This document shows positions 1 through 10,009 of a stretch of 64,000 bases of DNA, one piece after another (position 1 is the first letter of the stretch; each line of letters opens with the position of its first letter). A program made the position numbers and the translations under genes. The stretch covers positions 7,292,001-7,356,000 of the forward strand of contig CANTUQ010000004.1 of assembly GCA_947683425.1 (NCBI GenBank), given 5' to 3'. Source of the stretch: Excoecaria cochinchinensis. Lineage: Eukaryota; Streptophyta; Magnoliopsida; Malpighiales; Euphorbiaceae. A model generated the notes under the pieces. The model did not search any database. It was not told where the DNA came from and saw nothing but the letters and a program-made list of their open reading frames with translations.

Positions 1-1981
1 GGATACACTATAAACACTGAACACTGCACTGAAATAGACCGTCATTAGTCTATCAATAGCGAGTTGCCATAGCTCATACCGTAGTGTGCAATCCATATGG
101 CTAGCCAATTATATCCTGGATAAGATTTTTCTACCAAACCACTACTAAGGGCAATAGTTCATCAATACTCATATAAACATCACATTATGCCATCACACTT
201 ATTTTGTCATACACTTCATTTTCACTTATCACTTTACATACACACTCATTTATCATCACTTAATCATATTATGCCATCACATTACACTAATTATCAAAGT
301 ACACACATAAATCACCATAATTACCATTCGGTCAAGGTATCACTTTTTTACATCATTCTCTTTAATCTCATTTAATCACTCATTCATACTCTTTACATAT
401 TAAACATACCAAAAATATCATTTATATGCCATAGTTTATCTTATATCTCAATTAAATCCTTTATATACCATTTGGCCACTACACAACTTTTCCATTTCGT
501 TCACTTTAATTCCACTTAATAATTAAATCATTCAATTTGCATATTATGTCTGCTATAAATATCATTTTCTTGCTATGTTACACAACATAACACATTATTT
601 CCTTTAATATTCCATTCGGCCACAACTTTACCATTTCATTATAATTTCTTTTAATTCTTTTAATCACTCTATTATGCTTTAAACATATTACATACATTAT
701 ATCCATCATTTATATACCATAATCATCATTAGATCTTGAGGAAATCCTTTAATAACCATTTGGCCTACCCTAGAGTTTTCATTCCAATATGTTTTAATTT
801 CATTTAATCATATTTATACACTATATGAAGTCCATAGAATATGAATATCACATTAGATTTAATTAAACATACCTAAATCTCATTTTCACACTTAGATATA
901 ACCTAAAATTCACACATAATCAATGGAGAAGGAAGGATAATGTATCCACTCACCTTAGATTCTTGTTCTCCGCACCATAAACATACTCTCCATGCCATAA
1001 CTCCTTGAAACTCCATCATTTCCTTTAAATTCCTCAAATCTTGACATAAACTTTGTATACAAGGTTTTTCTAACTTTCTGTGCTCCAAATGGACTCCAAT
1101 AACTTCTATATGATTGTAGAGGAGCTTAACTTTCTCTATGGGGTTAAATTTTGGGGAAAGATTGGAAGAAAGAAGGAGAAAAATGGAGGAGAAGTGAAGA
1201 AAAACCATTTGGTTTTGAAAAAGAAGAAGGAGGTCGGTTTTAGCTGGATTTCTCTAGAGAAATCTGGCCTCCTCTCTTCTTATATAGCCCTCTAATGAAC
1301 CAAACCGGTCCAACCAAGGTGGTCCAACAGATCTAAACTAAAATTTTGATTTTTCGGTTCAATTACACTTTTCCAAAGCTTCTATATGTTCCTGTCATTA
1401 TTTTCTCTTCTAAATAATTATGTTGATCTTATAACATCAAAAATAGGCTCCTTACAAATTTTTAGCTCAATCGGAGTCCATTTGGGTCTCGGTTCACTTA
1501 AACCGGTCCGATTGGATTAATTTTTCTTCTACCGTAAAATACAACTCTAAACCTATCAAAATTCACAGATAACACTTCTATTGTCTTATTCCACACACTA
1601 AACATCAATTAGGCCTCATTCACTATTTATAACCCCTCGGTCAACCCTCAGTCAAACTCCGGTTCAAATTGAATCGAACCGAAGGCCAACTTCAGAATGG
1701 CTTTCGGAGGTCAATTTGACTCAGTTTTCAGCTCAAATTTCACCACTAGACTCCTTACGGCCCACAGATCATTTTGCAAAATTAAAATTTTTCGAGCGCC
1801 AGAGAACCGGGTTCGTTGTATAGCCACCTCGATGTCACCTGACCCGGAATCACTATAATTTTAACACACTTAACACTAAACTTTAACACTAGCAAACTCA
1901 CTCCCTATACCGTTCAACGTTGCGATCATCATGATAACACTAAAATTATTTACTGACACTTCTAGACCGGTATTTTGGCCA
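1..1981 (-). mobile_element. LTR fragment H (Ty3/gypsy, minus orientation), cut by window start
   Basis: AT-rich non-coding DNA that matches 33412-34929 plus 39980-40200 closely, so it is a second copy of the long LTR called G. Read on the minus strand it has a U3-like part (about 1981 to 1290), a TATA box, a purine/pyrimidine-biased leader and a splice-donor-like AAG/GTGAGT near 950. The right edge, TTGGCCA at about 1981, abuts retrotransposon pol sequence of element A, so the LTR was inserted into A. The inner end lies left of the window, so its 5-bp duplication cannot be checked. This copy lacks the CACTA insertion found in G and shows the empty target site near 1528. It could be a solo LTR or one end of a full element. 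Confidence 0.75.
1279..1286 (-). promoter_or_regulatory. TATA box of LTR H
   Basis: Minus-strand TATATAAG followed by a GA/CT-rich leader. The same box occurs at 34695-34702 in the sister LTR G, inside a well conserved block. It is the likely core promoter of this LTR family. Confidence 0.55.
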
Positions 1982-2970
1982 TTAAAATGTTCCTGAGGTG
2001 AGAAATTTTCTTGGTTTGTCAGGCTATTATCGTCGGTTTGTGAAGGGTTTTTCAGTCATTGCTGCTCCTATAACCAGATTGTTGAGAAAAGGAGTCAGAT
2101 TTGAGTGGTCGGATAAGTGTCAAGCATGTTTTGAGCAGTTAAAGAGATTGTTAGTTGAAGCTCCTGTACTTACTCAGCCCATCTCGGGTAAAGAGTTTGT
2201 AATGTACAATGATGCTTTAGGAGTTGGACTCGAATGTGTGTTGATGCAAGAGGGTAAAGTTGTGGTTTATACATCTCATCAATTGAAGCCTCATGAGAAG
2301 AACTATCCGACGCATGATTTGGAATTGGCGGCTATGATCTTTACTTTGAAGATTTAGCAGCATTATCTGTATGGGGAGAGGTGTAGGATTTTCACAGATC
2401 ATAAAAGTTTGAAGTATCTCCACACATAAAAGGAGTTGAACATGAGACAGCGCCGATCGTTGGAGTTGTTTAAGGACTATGACTGCATTATAGATTGTCA
2501 CCCAGGCAAAGCTAATGTGGTTGCGGATGCTTTGAGTAGGAAGTTGGTTTCGGCTTTGGTTTTGCAATGGTTCAAGTGAATATTTGATTCAGATGGGGCT
2601 TTGGTTGCCTAATTGACAGTGAAACCGACCTTGAGACAGTTAATTGTGGATGCTCAGAAGGATGATGTTAGATTGTAGCAGGATTTGCAAGAGGTCCGAT
2701 CGGGTAAGCAGAGTTTTTGGTTTTGGATGGGGTGCTTATGTATAGGAATGGTTTGTTTGTGCTCGAGAGTGATGAGCTAAGGAAGAAGCTTTTCAGTGAG
2801 GCACATACTACGGTCTTTACTATGCATCCAGGTAGTGAGAAGATGTATCGGGATATGAAACAGTTCTACTAGTGGTCTGGGATGAAGAGAGACATTGTGG
2901 AATTCAGAGCGAAGTGTCTGACGTGTTAGCAGGTAAAGGCTGAGCATCAAGTTCTTTTGGGATTGCTCAC
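1982..2970 (+). pseudogene. Element A pol, part 1: RT tail, RNase H, start of integrase (broken)
   Basis: Translation starts in the RT connection region (FLGLSGYYRRFVKGFSVIAAP) and runs through RNase H, with the first catalytic Asp in a YNDAL variant of the usual YSDAS, then HDLELAA and TDHKSLKYL, and into the integrase zinc-binding region (H...H, then C...C near 2830-2940). It matches pol of element D almost colinearly. Many stops break it, for example TAG after TLKI at about 2355 and others near 2427, 2577, 2610 and 2676. The N-terminal part lies left of H, outside the window. The right end is split by Athila element B inside the integrase gene; the frame resumes at 15494. The family is Tekay/Del chromovirus, judged from the chromodomain-like tail downstream. 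Confidence 0.9.
2966..2970. repeat. Left target-site duplication of element B (CTCAC)
   Basis: CTCAC directly precedes TGTTAGCC, and CTCAC at 15494-15498 directly follows CATATCA. This is a perfect 5-bp duplication, as expected for Ty3/gypsy integration, and it proves the outer borders of B. Confidence 0.95.
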
Positions 2971-3823
2971 TGTTAGCCTATTTCTAAGTGCTAATTCCGC
3001 AAGTATACGGTGTACCGGTTATAGTACAAAAGATGTCGATCCCACGAGGAATATGATAAATATTACACACTATTACTACTCAATTTTAATCTTGTTTACA
3101 ATGATCATAAATTTTATGAATGACAGTGGAAATACTATGTTTAATACTATCTAACCTAATTATTGATTATCGGAGAAGACAAATGATTAATGATGATGAA
3201 GTAATAATAAATAGAACTTGAAGTGATTATTCTTGATTATAAGTATATTCTTATCATGCAAGCCAAGTTGAATAAGATTCCAATTTACTCTCTTGACATA
3301 AACTAGAGTGCCTAAAACATGCATTTATAATTCTAACTCATAATTTTCATTAATCAATTAGAGTGTTATACATGAAAATTTCAGGAATAATAAACAACCT
3401 ATAAGCACCATCTAATATTATTATTTCTCAAATAATACTTCAATGATGAACTTCTATTAGATTTAAGTAAGAATTTATCTTCCAACTAAACACTTACTTA
3501 TAATGATCATGCATAAAAATACTAATAGAAAATTTTACAAGAAAGAATATCAAATTGATATGAATAACAAAATATAACATTAAAGATTCAAGTTCACAAA
3601 TGCATCATTCAATAATTACAAAGAAGAAGTTAAAGATAAGAAATGAAGAAGGAGAACTCTCAACCCTTTTCCCTTTCGCAAAGGATATCTTCTTCTTTGT
3701 ATGAAATCTTCTTTTTAAAACATAAAAATCCTAACTTAAAACTTTAACTAAAGAAATGTACTCTCAAACTTACAGAAATTCTTAATTAAAAATTCAACTC
3801 CTTAAAATTACAGTTAAATGTTA

Positions 3824-3831
3824 TATTTATA
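3824..3831 (-). promoter_or_regulatory. TATA box in 3' LTR of B
   Basis: Minus-strand TATAAATA about 570 bp into the LTR in sense orientation. The 5' LTR has TATAAATG at 14923-14930 in the same position, so the promoter of the transcribing LTR carries one changed base. Confidence 0.5.
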
Positions 3832-4102
3832 GAGTTGCAAAAGTTGTGTCCTTTCAAGTGTCTCTTTAAAAGGTTGCAAGACTTGGTGGAAAGACATGAC
3901 ATTTCAAAGCAAAGTTTGAAATCCACTGCCCAACGTTCCTTTCTGTTGCGCTCGCGACAGAGCACGCCTTCTTCTTTGCTCCACCTTCCTCACGTTGGCT
4001 CTTCTTCGCGGGATGTCGTGACCTCGCAACGGGCTACCTTGCTCTTGACAACGCATGCCAGTTTCCTTTCTTCTTCTCTTTGGCTCTCTTCATTGGCGTG
4101 TC

Positions 4103-4120
4103 CTGTCGCGCTCGCGACAG
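4103..4120. repeat. 18-nt GC palindrome in B LTR
   Basis: CTGTCGCGCTCGCGACAG: arms CTGTCGCG and CGCGACAG around two bases. Degenerate versions lie at about 3943-3960 and 4184-4220. In B's sense orientation it reads CTGTCGCGAGCGCGACAG, the same word that recurs in the Tekay LTRs of A and C. Confidence 0.85.
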
Positions 4121-4396
4121 ATTGCTTCTTCTCCTTTGCTTTCTTCTCTTCCTTTCTTCTTTCCCTCTTTGTTTGGCACTTCCTGTCGCGCTCACGATGC
4201 TGGGCGTGCTCACAACAGATTCTTCTCTTCCTTAGCTCATTTTTGCTCCCTTCTCCTATTTTCTCCATTTTCTCCTACACACACAAAACTTAAACAAAAA
4301 CATAAAACGTACCTAATTCTAACACAATTAACTACTCGTAAACATTATTTCAACCCCAAAACATAGATTAAATATGAGCTATTTAGGCGCATATCA

Positions 4397-4412
4397 AACC
4401 CCCACACTTAAA
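4397..4412 (-). other. Polypurine tract of element B
   Basis: Minus strand TTTAAGTGTGGGGGTT immediately before the 3' LTR start (TGATATG). This is the expected site of plus-strand cDNA priming. A second purine-rich, mirror-like stretch (ccccacactt) lies at 6074-6083, near the end of the env-position ORF. Confidence 0.8.
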
Positions 4413-6240
4413 CATTTGCTTGTCCCCAAGCAAAATATAGCAAACACTCAACCCACACAAACTCATAACACATTATAATATGCACACAATTTTGGAGCTT
4501 ACTTCTATGTTTGATAAACGTTTGGAAATGGCATGCATAAGCTTTTATCTCTTAACAAATTAGTCTAAATATGCAAAATCTCAATCAATATCATTTGCCA
4601 TCAAACTTGAACAATCATGCACATTTTGGAAAATCATAAAGTTGCAAAACACAAGAATGTTTGACCTCAAGAATTTGAATATCTTAACACCTGTATAGAT
4701 TATTTCACATAAAATATTGCCTAAAGTAATTCTCACTCAAACACTATATTTCTTAAGTACTCAATCACTCCTTGTGTTTAAAGGTTAGTGTTTCTCTCAT
4801 TCCTTAATTATGCCATTGCATACCATAAGCTTGTAAATAGTAAAAATCTCCACTACTAGTATAAAATAGTATAAGAAATCAAAGGGTCTTAAAAGGGTTG
4901 TAACTTAGCTTAAATAAAGGTAGGACAATTTTGGTTTAAGTAGCTCATATTGTGTAGAGAAAAATTACCACTATATCATAAGAGATGTAAAAACTAAGTA
5001 TAGCATGATATTCCAACCTTCTATTCTAACTCCCTTCTTAATGTCCACACTTTTCCTCTAGTTTCATTTGCTTTTCTTTTCTTTTTCTTTTTTTTTTTAT
5101 TTTCTTCTCTTTTTTATTTTTATTATTTTATTTTATTTTATTTTATTTTGTGGGTGCATTTTATGCTCCATCCCACATATTTTATTTTTTTCTTTTTCTT
5201 TTCCTTATAGAAACTAGACTTTTCTAATAATGGACTTTTGATAAATAAATAAAGGAATTTAACTTGTACATCAACTATAATAATGCTTATACTAACACAT
5301 GTATCTCCATGGTATAGCAATCCTAATTATCACCACAATAAGGGTAACAAAATAAGTGGTTATTGTTTAGCAAAAGATTTGGTTAATGAAATGCTTAACA
5401 ACAAAAACAGGTTAAGGCTCAAAAATAGCTACCTAAAGTAAAAAAGGTTAGTTTTTTAAAGCAAGCCAAAATGATTTAATCTAATTGCCCTTTTCATTTC
5501 TCATGCACATCTCATAGTAAATATAATCTCAAAATTTACAAAAGACAAGTTCTAGAGGATATGGCATATAAAGGCTCTCATACAAGAAAATTTTCAATGT
5601 ATAAGGCTCAAAAGCTCACATAAGCTATAGGTCAAACTACTCTAAGCAATGCATTGGCAAGATAATCCTTTTATACATGTGAAAAGATACTCAACTTAGA
5701 AAGACCCTACAGTAAAGTGCTTTGCCAAGTCATGACCTTCACTGTGTACATTTAATTGTCAAAGTAAAATAAAAATGATATTTTTCAAGATATGGCATAG
5801 ATAGACTTAATTGAAAGAAATACAAGCTTAATCATACATATATTCCCAAATATATATCAACTATATAAGCTCCAAAATCAAATGCACAAAACAACCTATA
5901 CATATATACATAAAAACAATAATACATAACCCTACATACATATATGTACAAATCAAACTCAACATACCTAATATTAAAAACCTATATATAAAAACCTAAA
6001 ATTAGCAGCGCATGCATAAACACAGGCTACACTAAACACATATATAAAAATCAAATAAATATAACAATAATGCCCCCACACTTAAAGGACACACTGTCCC
6101 CATTGTGTGAAAACAAACAAACAAATAATATAAACAAGTAAAACACAAGAGACAATAGAAATAAAACAAAAATAACATGAAAAATTAAAAGAGTATGGAG
6201 AAAACTTATCTCAATCCCCACTAGGGGAATCAAGTGGAGA
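4413..6240 (-). other. 3' untranslated region of element B
   Basis: AT-rich DNA between the env-position ORF and the polypurine tract. It has no ORF with recognisable similarity. It contains a T-rich low-complexity stretch with TTTTA-type repeats at about 5070-5160. Long non-coding 3' regions are usual in Athila elements. Confidence 0.7.
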
Positions 6241-7909
6241 AGGTAAAACTTCAACATTCTGCTTTCTGAAGAAGGATAGGAGTTTGCGACTCAAGCTTTT
6301 CTGATTCTTATGGACTGCCTTCACTGTGGTCTCAAGGGAAACCATCCTTGTAGCCATGCTCTAGTTGGCAGCCTCCATTCCATCCAATCGTGTAAGAACC
6401 TGCTGCCAACCAGTAAAATCACTACCTTCATGAGCATGAAATCTGGTAACCACTTCTTCCTCAGATTCTTCTTCATCAGCAGACTCCTCATGTGCACCAG
6501 CAGCTGTGGAAGATTCAGGGGCTTTCCCTTTGCCTTTGTCCAAGCTTGAACTATCACCCTGCATACCTCTATCAACAAACTTGGGCAGCCAACTACCTTT
6601 TGTTAAAAGATTAGCATGCCTCAAGTATACAACATCTAACATGGCAACATGTTCACCCTCATCTAATTGAAAATTATGCAAATCCCCCAAACAACCTAAT
6701 ATAATGCCTATCACCATGTGACACATCCCCACAGTCTTACTTTTGGCAATAGAGGCATGATAAAGGCCACCGAAGATAAAATCAATTGAGCAAGGGGTTT
6801 TCCTAGATTGCAGCCATGCTCTAGTTGGCAGCCTCCATTCCATCCAATCGTGTAAGAACCTGTTGCCAACCAGTAAAATCACTACCTTCATGAGCATGAA
6901 ATCTGGTAGCCACTTCTTCCTCAGATTCTTCTTCATCAGCAGACTCCTCATGTGCACCAGCAGCTGTGGAAGATTCAGGGGCTTTCCCTTTGCCTTTGTC
7001 CATGCTTGAACTATCACCCTGCATACCTCTATCAACAAACTTGGGTGGCCAACTGCCTTTTGTTAAAAGATTAGCACGCCTCAAGTATACAACATCTAAA
7101 ATGGCAACATGTTCACCCTCATCTAATTGAAAATTATGCAAATCCCCCAAACAACCTAATATAATGCCTGTCACCATGTGACACATCCCCACAGTCTTAC
7201 TTTTGGCAATAGAGGCATGATAAAGGCCATCGAAGATAAAATCAATTAAGCAAGGGGTTTTCCTAGATTGCAATAAATCCAGAAAAAATAAATCTTTGGT
7301 TTGAACCTTTGAACTCTCCACGCTACCAAACAAAGCATGACAAAGATATTTGTGAAAAAGCATCAAAACATCATCCTTAATTTGACGATTGGTGGAATCT
7401 TTATTGTTAAAGGAATCCAAACCAGTTAATCTCTTTCAAACAGGTCTAGGATCAAAGATATGCGCATCAAATCATTTACCATTAAATGAAAAACCAAACC
7501 ACTCATGGATTTCAGGAAACCTAAAAACATATTCTTGTCATTGATGTCTAAATTTCATTTTATCTCTACCTTTATCAACATAATCAAGGGACACAAAAAA
7601 TTCTTGCTTAATTGGAAGATTTAGATGCACAAATTTACCCCACTTTATATATTTAAGATATTTTTCAAATTTTTCTGTTAAGCCCAAATGATTTAATAAG
7701 GAAAAATCAACATGCCACATACCAACATATGACTTTTTAGCAAAATAAACAAACTTCTCACCTTCTTCTTCCAAAAAAATAGGAAAAGGACATTCAAACC
7801 TATTTTGCAGGCGAATTGGATCTTGGTTTGAACTTGACCCTCCAGCATCTTTCTTTTCCTTGTGGCCAATAGTTTTTGCTCTTACCATCTTGAGGGTGAG
7901 TGAAATCAA
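6241..7909 (-). pseudogene. Athila third ORF (env-position, ATHILA ORF-1-like), broken and internally duplicated
   Basis: Lies downstream of integrase in sense orientation, the place of the env-like ORF in Athila elements. Recognisable blocks are a basic N-terminus (MVRAKTIGHK), then FECPFPIFLEEEGEKFVYFA, MWHVDFSLLNHLGL, a middle block with KTPCLIDFIFDGLYHASIAKS and GMCHMVTGIILGCLGDLHNF, and an acidic Ser/Glu tail (ESADEEESEEEV) with a terminal LTRLDGMEA segment. This resembles the family described as ATHILA ORF-1 (plant retrotransposon ORF). Stops at about 7535 and 7430 break the frame, and a 460-bp tandem duplication (about 6353-7272) repeats the C-terminal half out of frame. I see no clear membrane segment, so calling it an envelope protein would be inference from position only. 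Confidence 0.75.
6353..7272 (-). repeat. 460-bp tandem duplication within the B env-position ORF
   Basis: The blocks 6353-6812 and 6813-7272 are nearly identical head-to-tail copies; both begin agccatgctctagttggca and end near tcctagattg. Since 460 is not a multiple of three, the duplication shifts the reading frame. Confidence 0.93.
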
Positions 7910-8565
7910 GAGAAACTTTGCAAAATAAACTCAGAAAGAAAGTTAAATGAAGAACAAAAACCAGGAAACTCAAGAAATAGGAGAAAAGAAGGGAAGATTT
8001 GAGAGTATTTGAAAGAAAAACCAAAGAGAAATGAAGAGACGACTCAAAAGCAAAAGAGAAATGCTACAGTTAGGGCTTAAAGCTATTTATAGGGGAGATA
8101 AAATTAGGATTGTAATGATCAGAAATTCAAAAGAATTCAAATTTCGTGATCTGTCGCAATCGCGACAGAACCGAAATTTCCAATTCACGGCTCGCAAAAC
8201 CCATCGCCATCGCGCGACAAAATATTTTCTCACCTCTTTGTCGTGCTCGCGATAGAATGGAATTGCCTAAATTTGCATTTTTCTGTCGCGCACTCCATGC
8301 CTGGTGCGATCGCGACAGTAAACTGCGAAAACATCCTTCGCGCGACAGTGAGGAATTTTCAAAGAACAATTTTTTTCTTTTTCAATATAACACTGAAAAT
8401 TTAAATAACAAAAATGACACACTATCTAAGACACCCTGTAGAATAAAAAAGAAACTATATTAGTAATATATATAATGCAAAAATCACACTAAAGTCTAAT
8501 AAACACCATACAAAATAACTTAAAAAGACAACAAGTACAAAATAAAAAGAATATGTAAGTAACTT
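7910..8565 (-). other. Spacer between B integrase and third ORF, with GC palindromes
   Basis: No coding similarity. At 8146-8350 there is a cluster of TCGCGA-type inverted words, for example CTGTCGCAATCGCGACAG at 8152-8169 and partial forms near 8212, 8240, 8283-8321 and 8339. This is the same word family as in the LTRs. It may act as leader of the third ORF, but that is inference. Confidence 0.7.
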
Positions 8566-9791
8566 TCAAACCATTTGTAAAGAGATATAGGAGACCTTCC
8601 TACCATGAAAAGTTTCCTCTAAATATACCTTGCATCTTTGACCATTTGCTTTAAATAATTCTCCTTTACTATTTTTAAGCTCTAAGTAACCATGGTCAAA
8701 GACTTGGTTGACCTCAAAGGGTCCACTCCACCTAGATCTCAATTTTCCAGGAAATAGTTTCAACCTAGAATTGTATAAAAGAACCTTATCCCCAATCTTG
8801 AAACTTTTATATCTAATATGAGCATCATACCATTTCTTGGATCTTTCTTTGTATAGCTTTGCATTTTCATAAGAAATAAGTCGTAACTCATCTAGTTCAT
8901 TAAGTTGTAAACATCTTTTAACACTAGCATCTTTAATGTCATAATTTAAAGTCCTAACGGCCCAATATGCTCTATGCTCTAACTCAATAGGCAAATGACA
9001 AGCTTTTCCATAGACTAACCTATATGGTGTCATCCCAATAGGTGCTTTAAATGCTGTATGATATGCCCATAGTGCATCATCAAGCTTATGTACCCAATCT
9101 TTCCTAGAGCTAAAAACTGTCTTCTCTAATATCCATTTAAGTTCTCTATTGAATATCTCTACTTGACCACTAGTTTTTGGATGACATAGAGTAGCTACCC
9201 TATGATGCACACCATATTTATGCAATAAAGAATCAAAAGAGCGATTAATAAAATGCTTACCTCTATCACTTATGATGGCTCTTGGCACTCCAAACCTTGA
9301 AAAGATATTCTTTAAAAATTTGATCACCACCTTGGAATCATTAGTTGGTGTTGCTTTGGCTTTAACCCATTTTGATACATAGTCAACACCAACCAAAATA
9401 TAGTTTTGTCCAAAAGATGTAGGAAAAGGACCCATGAAGTCTATCCCCCACACATCAATATCTCTACTTCCAAGATATTGTTCAAAGGCATTTCATCTCT
9501 CTTCCCAATGTTACCAGCTCTTTGACACCTATCACATTGTGCTACAAAACCCCTAGCATCATGAAATAATGTAGGCTAAAAGAAACCACATTCTAGCACA
9601 CGAAAGGCAGTCTTAGTACTACCATTATGACCAGAATACAAAGATGAATGACAATGCGTTAAAATGTTTACATACTCATCCTCACTGACGCACCTACTGA
9701 TAATACCATCCCCACTTATCTTAAATAAATAGGGTTCCTCCCAAAGATAATTTTTGACTTCACTAAAGAATTTTTTTTCTTTTGTTGTCAT
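8566..9791 (-). pseudogene. Athila integrase of element B
   Basis: Two pieces of one gene. The first (9791-9460) holds the zinc-binding HHCC region (HCHSSLYSGHNG, then QCDRCQRAG) but has a stop after ECGFF at about 9578. The second (9453-8566, 295 codons open) holds the catalytic core with the first Asp in WGIDFMGPFP, the second in ISDRGKHF and the Glu in SGQVEIFNRE, spaced as in DDE integrases. A C-terminal GKLRSRWSGPFEV block corresponds to the GPY/F-like module. There is no chromodomain, as expected for Athila. The product would insert element cDNA in the nucleus. A frame change near 9455 separates the pieces. Confidence 0.88.
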
Positions 9792-10009
9792 GTCAAATCA
9801 TTAGGTATAATCCCTGTAACAAGAAAGTTAGCAAAATTTGCAAACCAAGGACTATTTACTTGCTCAATAGACATAAGAGACTCATCCGGAAAGGATTCAT
9901 TAATCTCATTGCTCTCCCCTATAGGTCCTTCATCATTTTCTAACCTTGACAAATGATCAGCTACTAAATTTTTAGATCCCTTCTTATCTCTAATTTCAAG
10001 GTCGAACTC

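Larger units (their letters stand above)
2971..4396 (-). repeat. 3' LTR of element B
   Basis: Begins TGTTAGCC and ends ATATCA on the plus strand (TGATAT...GGCTAACA in sense). It aligns end to end with 14073-15493 with scattered substitutions and small indels. It contains palindromic words such as CTGTCGCGCTCGCGACAG at 4103-4120 and a TATA box at 3824-3831. Long plus/minus ORFs in 3835-4366 are overlapping chance frames in pyrimidine-rich DNA. Confidence 0.95.

Noticed and set aside
903..1208. Minus-strand ORF of 101 codons in LTR H
   Set aside because: The sister copy in G (34370-34624) is frame-shifted after about 50 codons and the differences show no third-position bias; it lies in the LTR leader, so it is treated as non-coding.
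3835..4366. Overlapping ORFs of 152, 103 and 92 codons in the B LTR
   Set aside because: They are not kept in the other LTR (14943-15128 is truncated) and consist of CT-rich repeats.
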